DNA of 6,592 nucleotides, taken from NCBI GenBank assembly GCA_002688155.1, contig NZCH01000084.1, positions 1 to 6,592 on the forward strand, read 5' to 3'. Both the position numbers and the translations under genes were made by a program. Source of the DNA: Phycisphaerae bacterium. Its GTDB lineage: Bacteria; Planctomycetota; Phycisphaerae; Phycisphaerales; Phycisphaeraceae. Shown piece by piece: positions 1 through 6,592 of this stretch (positions within the stretch are counted from its first letter, which is position 1; the number at the start of each line of letters is the position of its first letter). Below the pieces are notes generated by a model, which worked only from the letters and a program-made list of their open reading frames with translations, made no database searches and was not told the origin of the DNA.

Positions 1-26
1 CATTCCATGTGGTTCGTGACCGGCGT
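1..26 (-). other. Gap after the MCE gene; possible start of a next operon gene
   Basis: The 26 bases between the MCE gene stop and the window edge hold no complete gene. On the minus strand there are ATG triplets at 8-6 and at 3-1, in different frames. Either could begin a following gene 18 to 23 bases downstream of the MCE stop, a normal operon spacing. There is no clear Shine-Dalgarno sequence, and no hairpin followed by a T run that would end the transcript here. This is too little sequence to name a product. Confidence 0.2.
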
Positions 27-1094
27 CTATTTATCCAGCCGGACGGGGATGCCCTCTTTTTCCAGCCGCTCGATCAGCAGTTTCATGTCTTCAATCATCT
101 GACCGGCGCGGATAATCGCGTCGTTGAGGTTGTCGTACAGCGATGGATCATTGAGCATTCGACTCACGGTGCCTTCGCCGGTGCGCGCCGTATCAAGCAC
201 TTGGCGCAGTGAAGCCATCGCACCGGAAATCTCGTCACTCGCCACGGTGAAACGCTCAGTGATTTGGTCGAATCCGGCAGAGGCCTTGTCGAGCAAGTCG
301 CCGGCTTTAACCGCGTCGTCTCTGAGTGTCACCGTCAAAGTTTTGGCATTGGCGATCGCTTCACCGGCGTCCTTGCGCATCTGCTCGTCGTTGACCCACT
401 GATTGACGCCATCGACGACCGTGCGAAGTTGGATCAGATTCTGATCAACGCGCGCAAGGACCGACGACAGGTTCGCCGCCTGCCCTTCCCCGTCGACGCT
501 GTCCACGGAGCGTTTGACGATCAACTCGTTGAGATTCTTGCCGACCTCTGCCCACTCGGCACTAAGGTGATCGAAGGCAGTGACGAGGCGATCGAGTTTG
601 TTCATCGGCCCCTGCAGCACGGAACCGAACGCTTTCTTAAGTTCCTGGGCGATTTCACCACCCGGCGACACCGACATCCCCTCGATGCGCGCCGTACCGT
701 CGGTTGGCAGGTATGGCTCAAGCGACTCGGCAACGCTGATGTGATCCAGGTCAACCACGAGCATGGTGGTGCCGCCAATGAACGATGATGTTTCGACCAA
801 AGCCCGGGCTTTGGATGAAATACGAATGTCGGGACTGATCAGCAGTTTAACCGTGACGCCGCGTGTATCGGGTGGCTTGAGGCTAACGGCACGGACGTGT
901 CCAACGTCGATGCCGGCGAGCTTGACGCGGCTCTCACGCGTCAAGCCACCTGCATCGGGCAGGTCCACGTGCACGACATAGCCCGGTTCGAGATGCGACG
1001 GTATATAACCAAACAGCGCCAGCATCGCGAACAGGCCGATCAGTGCCGCAATCGCTGTCAAGCCCACCGCGAAATTGCTTGTACCCTGGTTCAT
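27..1094 (-). CDS. MlaD-like MCE-domain lipid-transport protein
   Basis: This 355-residue protein looks like the substrate-binding subunit of an Mla/MCE-type ABC system, which moves phospholipids between inner and outer membranes. One hydrophobic segment near residues 8-30 should anchor it in the inner membrane with the rest in the periplasm. A single MCE domain follows at about 37-118, with the typical pattern of a glycine-rich turn (DAGGLTRESRVKLAGIDVG) and a later SSFIGGTTMLVVD strand. Residues 145-345 are mostly helical and heptad-like. They contain GEGTVSRMLNDPSLYDNL (307-324), a motif I recognise from the C-terminal part of long MlaD-family proteins. The ATG at 1094 overlaps the ATPase stop as ATGA, so I chose it over an in-frame ATG at 1139, which would overlap the ATPase by 49 bases. 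The ribosome binding site is weak, which suits translational coupling. E. coli MlaD is about half this length; the extra part is the helical C-terminus. Family assignment is firm; the exact cargo is inference. Confidence 0.9.
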   Translation of the reverse strand: MNQGTSNFAVGLTAIAALIGLFAMLALFGYIPSHLEPGYVVHVDLPDAGGLTRESRVKLAGIDVGHVRAVSLKPPDTRGVTVKLLISPDIRISSKARALVETSSFIGGTTMLVVDLDHISVAESLEPYLPTDGTARIEGMSVSPGGEIAQELKKAFGSVLQGPMNKLDRLVTAFDHLSAEWAEVGKNLNELIVKRSVDSVDGEGQAANLSSVLARVDQNLIQLRTVVDGVNQWVNDEQMRKDAGEAIANAKTLTVTLRDDAVKAGDLLDKASAGFDQITERFTVASDEISGAMASLRQVLDTARTGEGTVSRMLNDPSLYDNLNDAIIRAGQMIEDMKLLIERLEKEGIPVRLDK

Positions 1095-2344
1095 GTCGGC
1101 GATGGTCCACTGTTCGCGGGCGAACGCGACCCGGCCCATATGTGGTCCAGGTCGGATTGCTCCGCTTGGCCTTTGATGAAACGCTGAACCCGATCGTCGT
1201 CGGTTCGCGCGAATTGTGCAGGGGCGCCGTCGGCGATGATTTGACCATCATAAAGTAACAGCATTCTGTCGGCAATCTTATTCGCGCTGATCATGTCGTG
1301 CGTGACGACAATGCTGGTGATACCCAATCGCTGGGCCAGCGAGTTGATCAGTTCGTTAATGAGGTCCGCGCGGATCGGGTCCAGGCCGGTCGTGGGCTCG
1401 TCATAGAGGACGACGTTGGGCTCGAGCACAATCGCGCGCGCCAGTGCGACGCGTTTTTTCTGTCCGCCGGACAGATCGGACGGCATCTTTCCATCGATCT
1501 GTGGCAGGCCGACCATGCCCAGCACGCAATCACAGCGGTCCAGTCGCTCGCGCTTGGACAGCTTTGTGTGCTCGACCAGTGGAAAACTCACGTTGTCACG
1601 AACGTTCATCGAGTCGAACAATGCGCCCATCTGAAACAGATACCCGATTCGCGTGCGCAACTCGACGAGTTGTTGCGATGACATTTTGTCGACGCGCTGA
1701 TCATCGAACCACACCTCACCCGAATCCGGCTTGAGCAAGCCCACCATGAGCTTGAGCAATACCGTTTTGCCGGTGCCGCTGGGCCCGAGCATGACCGTGG
1801 TATGGCCGCGATACAATTCGAGGCAAACGCCGTCGAGGACCGTCAGGCCGTCAAACGATTTGTGCACATCGACCAGGCGGATGATTACTTCGTCCGACTG
1901 GACGAGGGTCTTTTTGCGTTCGACGACCGGCAGTGGCGCAGGCTCACCCGTGTCGGCGGCCTGTGTCGCTGGCAAGGGTGACAACGTGATGGTTCGCGAC
2001 TGTTCGTCCGGCGGATCACCGGCGTCATCTGTAACCGATTGGACGGGCGTGGGCTGGGGCACCGGTGCGGGCTTTTTCCCGGATTCAGCGTGCGGTTTCT
2101 TCGCCGGCGAGAGCTTGGGCTTGCCTGCATCCGTTGCTTTGAGGCCTGCATGAAATGAGTCCAGGGCCTCTTCGTCGTGTGTTTCGTGTGCGCGCTTGGC
2201 AAACTCCTCGTACACTCCCGACGCGCCCTCGACGTCCTGGTCGGCGTCCTTACCTTTGCCGGTGCGCGCACTGTCCTTGGGCTTGCCCTTAAACAGAAAG
2301 CCTTCTTCGCGACCAGACGGGTTGTCCTTATCTTGATCTGTCAA
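1091..2344 (-). CDS. MlaF-like ABC transporter ATPase with long N-terminal extension
   Basis: This is the ATPase that would power the MCE lipid transporter from the cytoplasmic face. Numbering from a TTG start at 2344 gives 417 residues. The ABC domain covers about 152-400: Walker A GPSGTGKT (187-194), Q-loop Gln238, signature LSGGQ (291-295), Walker B VVLYDE with catalytic Glu316, D-loop GLDP, and H-loop His349. All key residues are intact. The end of the protein (DRVQRFIKG) resembles MlaF-type ATPases. The first 150 or so residues are rich in Lys, Asp, Pro and Glu, have no recognisable domain, and are likely disordered; MlaF proteins are usually about 270 residues. No ATG occurs between the aminotransferase stop and the ABC domain, so the start must be non-ATG. 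I prefer the TTG that overlaps the aminotransferase stop as TTGA and gives an MTDQDKDN-type N-terminus. GTG at 2359, or GTG at 2215 with a GAGGG ten bases upstream, are alternatives. The stop overlaps the MCE gene as ATGA. Confidence 0.88.
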   Translation of the reverse strand: MTDQDKDNPSGREEGFLFKGKPKDSARTGKGKDADQDVEGASGVYEEFAKRAHETHDEEALDSFHAGLKATDAGKPKLSPAKKPHAESGKKPAPVPQPTPVQSVTDDAGDPPDEQSRTITLSPLPATQAADTGEPAPLPVVERKKTLVQSDEVIIRLVDVHKSFDGLTVLDGVCLELYRGHTTVMLGPSGTGKTVLLKLMVGLLKPDSGEVWFDDQRVDKMSSQQLVELRTRIGYLFQMGALFDSMNVRDNVSFPLVEHTKLSKRERLDRCDCVLGMVGLPQIDGKMPSDLSGGQKKRVALARAIVLEPNVVLYDEPTTGLDPIRADLINELINSLAQRLGITSIVVTHDMISANKIADRMLLLYDGQIIADGAPAQFARTDDDRVQRFIKGQAEQSDLDHIWAGSRSPANSGPSPT

Positions 2345-3450
2345 CGAAAAAACTCGCACATCACTTCGATGACTTGATTTTGCTCTTGCGGCGTCAGCTC
2401 GGGAAAGATCGGCAGGCTCACAACCTCGCGCGCCGCTCGCTCCGATTCCGGGAACGAACCATCCTCGCAACCCAGGCCCGCAAAACAAGTTTGCAGATGC
2501 AGCGGCGCCGGATAGTAGACGCGATGGCCGATCTTTCGGTCCGTCAGATGGTTGAGCAGCGCATCGCGCCGATCGTCCAGCACACGGATCGTGTACTGAT
2601 TGTACACATGCCGCACACCGTCGGTCTTATGCGGGCAGACGACCGGCAGATTGGCGAACGCCTCGCTGTACCGTCTCGCAATGGTTTGCCGCGCTTGCGT
2701 CCACTGGTCCAGAAACAAAAGCTTCACCGATAACATGGCGGCCTGCAGCGCGTCGATACGGAAATTGCCCCCGATATGCGGAAAGTCACGCGCTCCAACC
2801 TGTCCGTGAACACGAAGGGAGCGCAGTTTGTCGGCCAGCGCCGCGTCGTTGGTCACGCACGCGCCGGCGTCACCCATCGCGGCCAGGTTTTTCGTCGGGT
2901 AGAAACTCAGGCACCCGACGTTGCCGATCGAGCCGACGACGCGCTCGCCGACGCATGCATCGATCGATTGGGCCGCATCCTCGATGATCGGGATGTCGCC
3001 GTGTTCACCGGCGATGCGCATGATCGCATCCATGTCCGCGGGCAGGCCAAACAGATGAACGGGAATGATCGCGCGTGTGCGTGGCGTGATTGCCGCAGCA
3101 ATCCTCGCGGGATCAATGTTGTAAGTGTCGGCGTCAATATCAACGAACACAGGCGTGGCGCCGACACGCGAAATGACGTTGGCGGTGGAAATCCACGTGA
3201 ACGGCGTCGTGACCACTTCATCACCTGGCCTGACATTCAACGCCATCAGCGCCGTCAGCAGTGCGTCCGTCCCGCTGGAAAGGCCCACCGCGTGTGCCGC
3301 GCCTGCGCGCTGCGCAAGCGCCTGTTCAAGCGCCTCGACCGCCGGCCCGAGCACGAACTGTGCCGTATCGAGCAATTGATCGAACTGCGCGCGAAACGCG
3401 TCCGCGAGTTCTGCGTTCTGTCGACGAAGATCAAACAGTGGCACCGTCAT
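2341..3450 (-). CDS. DegT/DnrJ/EryC1/StrS-family PLP aminotransferase
   Basis: This complete 369-residue protein, a usual length for the family, should be a cytoplasmic enzyme. It would transfer an amino group, typically from glutamate, to a keto-sugar nucleotide using pyridoxal phosphate. Visible landmarks are SSGTDAL (58-64) for phosphate binding, EDAAQS (157-162) with Asp158 facing the cofactor nitrogen, and SFYPTKNL (182-189) with Lys187 as the expected Schiff-base lysine. RVHGQ (213-217) and NFRIDALQAAML (229-240) follow. The start FDLRRQN and the ...YNIDPARIAAAITPRTRAIIPVHLFG... region resemble WbpE-type and other sugar aminotransferases of O-antigen or amino-sugar pathways. The substrate cannot be read from sequence, so no symbol is given. 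It is the first visible gene of the minus-strand operon, and its TGA lies within the start region of the ATPase gene. No sugar epimerase, dehydrogenase or glycosyltransferase is in the window, so its pathway partners are elsewhere. Family certain, pathway inferred. Confidence 0.92.
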   Translation of the reverse strand: MTVPLFDLRRQNAELADAFRAQFDQLLDTAQFVLGPAVEALEQALAQRAGAAHAVGLSSGTDALLTALMALNVRPGDEVVTTPFTWISTANVISRVGATPVFVDIDADTYNIDPARIAAAITPRTRAIIPVHLFGLPADMDAIMRIAGEHGDIPIIEDAAQSIDACVGERVVGSIGNVGCLSFYPTKNLAAMGDAGACVTNDAALADKLRSLRVHGQVGARDFPHIGGNFRIDALQAAMLSVKLLFLDQWTQARQTIARRYSEAFANLPVVCPHKTDGVRHVYNQYTIRVLDDRRDALLNHLTDRKIGHRVYYPAPLHLQTCFAGLGCEDGSFPESERAAREVVSLPIFPELTPQEQNQVIEVMCEFFR

Positions 3451-3610
3451 TGGAGCCGTGATCGTACATCCGTCACGCCGGTATATCGAATCGCCATGTC
3501 AGCCGGACGTGCCAACGCGGCGCATCGGCGCGTTCGGCACCCCCCCCGGGGTTCGGGGTTCGAGGTCGGCGCACGAAACCGGACTGGTTATGATGACGCG
3601 CATTGGGGCC
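3451..3610. promoter_or_regulatory. Divergent intergenic region between aminotransferase operon and zinc-ribbon gene
   Basis: These 160 bases separate two divergently transcribed genes, so promoters for both directions are expected here. A reading frame is open across it on the plus strand from 3458, but its codons give a proline- and arginine-rich sequence with no family likeness, so I treat it as non-coding. An AT-rich TATATCGAAT lies at 3482-3491 and could be a -10-like element. I could not pair it with a convincing -35 box at proper spacing, so no promoter is placed. The region also carries a run of eight C and a short tandem repeat, listed separately. Confidence 0.35.
3540..3561. repeat. 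C8 homopolymer next to tandem GGGGTTC repeat
   Basis: Eight C (3540-3547) run straight into GGGG, making a CCCCGGGG palindrome at 3544-3551. Two head-to-tail copies of GGGGTTC follow (3548-3554 and 3555-3561). The element sits about 50 bases upstream of the chosen start of the zinc-ribbon gene. Such tracts can slip during replication, but nothing here shows that this one does. Confidence 0.6.
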
Positions 3611-4576
3611 ATGGACAGTTCCGATCACATCATCTGTTCGCAGTGTGACCGGCAGTTCCGGTTTAAACCGGAACTCGCGGGCAAGCATGTCAAGTGCAAA
3701 TGCGGAAACATGATTGCGATTGAAGCCCCCCGGACGCCCGCGACCGATCCGCACGATACCGAATATGACCTGGCCGAGGCGCCCGCGACACCTGACGCCA
3801 TTGCGCACGAGCAGTTCAAGCCAGCGTGCCCATCCTGCGGCAGCGCCGTCAAGGCCCAGGCCGTCATCTGCCTGAACTGCGGGTACAATTTCAAGGAAGG
3901 CAAGGCCGTCACCACTGAAGTGTCCGCGGTTGAGGTCGACGACGAGTCGACGCCGGAGGCCGCGTCCGCGTCGCCACCACCGGCTGATACGCAAGCGGCG
4001 ATGTTGCCCCCGACAGGGACGGGTGCATCGATCAGCACTTCGGCGAAACTGGATCTGACCGCTGCGATTGACGGGCAGGTGCAAAGCGCTCATCGGTTCA
4101 AGGACATCACGCTGCCGCTCATTTACGCGGGCACAGGTGTTCTGCTGATCATCGTCAAGTGTTTTGTTCTGGCAATATTAGGCGATAACGTGCGTTTGGC
4201 CGTGGGATTTCTTGGCCGGGACGTGGTCACTTTTGTGATCGACCTTCCGTTTCTGTTCCTGGGCCTGTTCCTCACGGCACGGATGTTCGGCACCGAATAC
4301 GGGTCAATCCTGTGGGGCATACTCAAGATCGCGGCGATCGTGATTCTGGCGACGGGCGCTGAGTCGATCTACGTCACGATCACCGGCGGCAACGCTGTCC
4401 CGTTCGGGTGGGTGCTCCAGTGGTCCATATACCTGCTCGCGTTCTACATCGGGTGCGTTTCACTGTTCGATATGGAGCCGCTTGAGGTGACCGTGCTCTG
4501 GCTCGTATCGTATTTTGCGCCCAAGATCGTCATCTTCCTGCTTTTAATGCTCGGCATCGGGTATTTCATGTCGTAG
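3611..4576 (+). CDS. Double zinc-ribbon multi-pass membrane protein, function unknown
   Basis: From the ATG at 3611 the product is 321 residues. A first zinc ribbon is at about 8-35: CSQC (9-12) paired with CKCG (29-32), around FRFKPELAGKHVKC. A second is at about 72-94: CPSCG (73-77) paired with CLNCGYNF (87-94). A low-complexity Ala/Pro/Thr/Glu linker follows (about 95-160). Then come about five hydrophobic segments near 168-189, 203-222, 231-255, 262-285 and 292-318. With the ribbons presumed cytoplasmic, the C-terminus would be membrane-embedded or periplasmic. The layout recalls uncharacterised planctomycete proteins that fuse zinc ribbons to Yip1-like or other small membrane domains; that likeness is from memory. 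I chose 3611 because GGGG lies just upstream and the protein then begins a few residues before the first ribbon. ATGs at 3590 and 3593 are alternatives. It stands alone on the plus strand, divergent from the aminotransferase operon and convergent with the AsmA-like gene. I do not know its role. Confidence 0.8.
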   Translation: MDSSDHIICSQCDRQFRFKPELAGKHVKCKCGNMIAIEAPRTPATDPHDTEYDLAEAPATPDAIAHEQFKPACPSCGSAVKAQAVICLNCGYNFKEGKAVTTEVSAVEVDDESTPEAASASPPPADTQAAMLPPTGTGASISTSAKLDLTAAIDGQVQSAHRFKDITLPLIYAGTGVLLIIVKCFVLAILGDNVRLAVGFLGRDVVTFVIDLPFLFLGLFLTARMFGTEYGSILWGILKIAAIVILATGAESIYVTITGGNAVPFGWVLQWSIYLLAFYIGCVSLFDMEPLEVTVLWLVSYFAPKIVIFLLLMLGIGYFMS

Positions 4577-4649
4577 GTCGAATCACGTCACCCTGGGGGT
4601 TTGGGCGACTGTCGGGATTTGTGCGGCTCATCACGCCGTCGACCCGGTC

Positions 4650-4666
4650 CGCGACCACCGGTCGCG
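4650..4666 (-). terminator. Short GC hairpin after the AsmA-like gene (weak terminator candidate)
   Basis: CGCGACC (4650-4656), loop ACC, and GGTCGCG (4660-4666) form a perfect 7-bp stem. It begins one base past the TAA of the minus-strand AsmA-like gene and lies in the 91-bp gap between two convergent genes. Position and stem fit a transcript end. There is no T run on either side, so it is not a classical intrinsic terminator; it could protect the 3' end or be chance in GC-rich DNA. Confidence 0.3.
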
Positions 4667-4667
4667 C

Positions 4668-6592
4668 TTATTTACCCTCTGCTTCTTTCTGCTGCTTTTC
4701 TTTTTCCCGCTGCTCACGCCGGCGCTCTTTGCGTTCGCGCTTCTTTCGTTTCTTCTCTTGCCGCTCTTTCTGCAATCGCTCGAGCAGGTCCACCAGCGGG
4801 TCTTTCTGTTCCGGCTCGTCTTGTTCCTTTGCCTCTGCAGAATCCTTTGACTCGGACCCCGCTGGCGGAGCGTCCCCCTGTTCCTTGTCCTGCTCCTGCG
4901 CCTTCTCTTGTGGCGCATCCTGCGGCGGCGCGGGCATACCCTGCGTGCCACCACCAAGAACGCGATCGAGCAGTTGCTCGGCGAGGTCGCCCTCTTTGCC
5001 ACCCAGGTTCCTGCGAATCGCAGCCTTTGCGCTCAGTCGCGCGATTTCGCCGCCGAGCATGTCCAGTGCCAACGTCGGATTCTGGATCGTCCCGCGCATC
5101 GGGATCGTGAACTGGTAGTCGTGGCCAATGATCTTTGCGAAATCCCTGCTCACCGTGGCGAACGTTTTGCCGGGGATGACCACGTCGAGGTAGACCCTGT
5201 CGTTCGCCAAATCGACGCGGCCGCGAAAACCCAGCGTGAGTTGCTCGATCGTCATCCACATCTTGTCATAGGACACGACGCCGTTGCTGACGGCGATCTC
5301 CAGCGGCGTGAACGACGCCTTGGACCGCGCATACTGTGGTCTGCGCAGTGCTCGCAGCAATACAGTCAGCGGCCCGCCGGCGTTTAATTCCAGTGTGTTG
5401 AATTCGACGCGCGCCCGTGCCTTGACCTTGTTGAACTCAAATCTCTCGGCGAGCAGAGGCGCCTCGGTGTCCTTCGCATACACCGTCACACGAATCGGAT
5501 CTTCGCCGCCAACCGCATTGATGATTGGATTGATCTTCCGCACCAGCACATCGGACAATTCGGGCGTCACTCCGAGCGTCGCGACTGCGTCTTGGCGCAG
5601 AGTCAGCGTTTCGCCAAGTTGTGCGGGCACGCGCACCTCGCTAATCGGGCTGGTCACGACGATGTTCACCGGCCCGGACTCGGCCGGCGAAAACGTGCCG
5701 CTCACGTTCACGTCGGCATACCGCCCCATCAGGGCGACCATCTCAAGACGATCGCCCGTGAGCGCCTTGGCGAGCGCCATCGGGAACCGGTCACCACGAG
5801 TCACCGTCTCGAACCGAGCCGTCTTGATCGACAACCGGTGTTCATCGTCGAACAATCCCGTTGCCGTCGTCCGCGAGTCAATGGACTTAACTGCGTGCTC
5901 GTCCGAGCATTTCACATTGGCGGCAATCCGGGCCTCGACGCGGTTTCCTGATTTCTCGGATTCCACCGATGCGCGCAGATCCGTGATGGTGGTTTCCGAA
6001 TCCTTTACGGCAGCGCCAGGTTGGGCTGTATTTTGGGGCGTGACGATGTCGATCCTGGCGCACGTCACATCGGCATTCACGGCGACCTCGTCGAACCGCC
6101 CTTCGCGCAGCGCCGCAATGGGCACTGTCATGCTCGTGACGTTCATGTCGACCGCCGCCGTCTCACGGATCTGAACCGCCTGCCCGTCAGCAGGATCGTC
6201 CGTACGCAACAGTTCAAAGAACCGGTCCAATCCACGCCAGTTCGCTGACGTATCCTTGATGATCAGGACGCCGTTGTTGGTCACTACCGCCTGAAAATCC
6301 CCATCGAGTCGGTCGGCCTCAACGGTTGCGCGTATCGAGCCGGTGATCCGGTCGATCAGTGATTCCGCTTGACGCTGATCGGTACGAACATCACCCTGCA
6401 AGTTGATCGACGCCGTCTCGCCGACGAGCGGCACCAGATGCCACTGTGATGACGACAACTCATCAACGACCACCAGCGGCAGGTCGCTGATCGCTGCAGT
6501 GAACGCAGACGCCACGCGGCTGATATCGACTCCACCATCGTCGCCGAGCAGGTTCGTCACGTTCGCCGTCAATGCGATTTTACTCTCGCGCG
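4668..6592 (-). CDS. AsmA/TamB-like envelope protein, C-terminal part (runs off right edge)
   Basis: About 640 residues are visible. The frame stays open to the window edge (…RESKIALTANVTNLLG), so a TTG at 6572 is probably internal and the true start lies outside. The sequence alternates short beta strands with little helix, as in the long lipid-channel proteins of the AsmA/TamB class, thought to carry phospholipid across the periplasm. The best support is the region at about 5291-4956. There, VVSYDKMWMTIEQLTLGFRG, then a strand-rich stretch and the MRGTIQNPTLALDMLGG pattern, resemble the AsmA-like C-terminal domain, followed by a helix ending LLDRVLGGG. After this comes a charged tail of about 95 residues (4955-4671), first Gln/Glu/Asp/Pro-rich, then very basic from about 4775. 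No hydrophobic anchor is visible; AsmA-type proteins carry theirs at the N-terminus, which is off-window. The gene ends with TAA and converges on the zinc-ribbon gene. Class assignment is moderate; a search would settle it. It could instead be an unrelated large beta-rich periplasmic protein. Confidence 0.65.
   Translation of the reverse strand, partial: RESKIALTANVTNLLGDDGGVDISRVASAFTAAISDLPLVVVDELSSSQWHLVPLVGETASINLQGDVRTDQRQAESLIDRITGSIRATVEADRLDGDFQAVVTNNGVLIIKDTSANWRGLDRFFELLRTDDPADGQAVQIRETAAVDMNVTSMTVPIAALREGRFDEVAVNADVTCARIDIVTPQNTAQPGAAVKDSETTITDLRASVESEKSGNRVEARIAANVKCSDEHAVKSIDSRTTATGLFDDEHRLSIKTARFETVTRGDRFPMALAKALTGDRLEMVALMGRYADVNVSGTFSPAESGPVNIVVTSPISEVRVPAQLGETLTLRQDAVATLGVTPELSDVLVRKINPIINAVGGEDPIRVTVYAKDTEAPLLAERFEFNKVKARARVEFNTLELNAGGPLTVLLRALRRPQYARSKASFTPLEIAVSNGVVSYDKMWMTIEQLTLGFRGRVDLANDRVYLDVVIPGKTFATVSRDFAKIIGHDYQFTIPMRGTIQNPTLALDMLGGEIARLSAKAAIRRNLGGKEGDLAEQLLDRVLGGGTQGMPAPPQDAPQEKAQEQDKEQGDAPPAGSESKDSAEAKEQDEPEQKDPLVDLLERLQKERQEKKRKKRERKERRREQREKEKQQKEAEGK

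Noticed and set aside
264..788. A 174-codon plus-strand open frame opposite the MCE gene.
   Set aside because: It is antisense to a well-supported MCE gene and shows no domain or start signal.
1095..1139. A longer MCE protein starting at the ATG at 1139.
   Set aside because: It would overlap the ATPase gene by 49 bases and put 15 polar residues before the anchor. The ATGA overlap at 1091-1094 is the better start.
3551..3572. GGTTCG-type motifs resembling a tRNA T-arm.
   Set aside because: The flanking bases do not pair as a T stem, and no acceptor, D or anticodon arm can be drawn around them.
2776..3648. A 290-codon plus-strand open frame opposite the aminotransferase.
   Set aside because: It is arginine-rich with no family likeness, lies antisense to a clear enzyme gene, and is the usual shadow frame in GC-rich DNA.
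4590..4604. ACCC-TG-GGGT pairing after the zinc-ribbon gene as a terminator.
   Set aside because: The stem is only four pairs with a two-base loop and no real T run, so it is not a credible terminator.
5284..6174. A 296-codon plus-strand open frame opposite the AsmA-like gene.
   Set aside because: It is serine/arginine-rich with no recognisable domain, and the minus-strand frame has coherent beta-strand structure over the same span.

Overview
The window reads as chromosomal DNA of a GC-rich Gram-negative bacterium. I think Planctomycetota or a close relative is most likely. This rests on a membrane protein with two N-terminal zinc ribbons in a style common in that phylum, on genes for outer-membrane lipid handling, and on frequent non-ATG starts. 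The assignment is an inference from protein style, not a phylogeny. No tRNA, rRNA, CRISPR array, insertion sequence or prophage gene is visible. Coding density is high, and no stretch over 300 bases lacks a gene.

Left part (27-3450, all minus strand): three genes form a tight operon, read right to left. First is a DegT/DnrJ/EryC1/StrS-family PLP aminotransferase of the sugar-nucleotide type. Next is an MlaF-like ABC ATPase with an unusual charged, disordered-looking N-terminal extension of about 150 residues. Last is an MlaD-like MCE-domain protein with one membrane anchor. The genes are joined by stop/start overlaps (probably TTGA, then a clear ATGA). The MlaE-type permease that normally works with MlaF and MlaD is not between them or upstream. 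It must lie past the left edge or elsewhere.

Middle (3451-4576): a 160-bp divergent intergenic region separates the operon from a plus-strand gene. That gene encodes a protein with two zinc ribbons, a low-complexity linker and about five membrane segments. Its function is unknown.

Right part (4668 to the right edge, minus strand): the C-terminal 640 or so residues of a large AsmA/TamB-like protein. The reading frame is open to the window edge, so its N-terminus is outside. It ends in a highly charged tail, acidic then strongly basic. It is convergent with the zinc-ribbon gene, and a short GC-rich hairpin sits just after its stop.

Taken together, the locus points to envelope biogenesis. MCE/ABC components extract or insert phospholipid, an AsmA-like protein may carry lipid across the periplasm, and a sugar aminotransferase may act in surface glycan or lipopolysaccharide synthesis. 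I found no clearly new biological system. The most unusual items are the ATPase extension, the missing permease, and an MCE operon and an AsmA-like gene lying close together.
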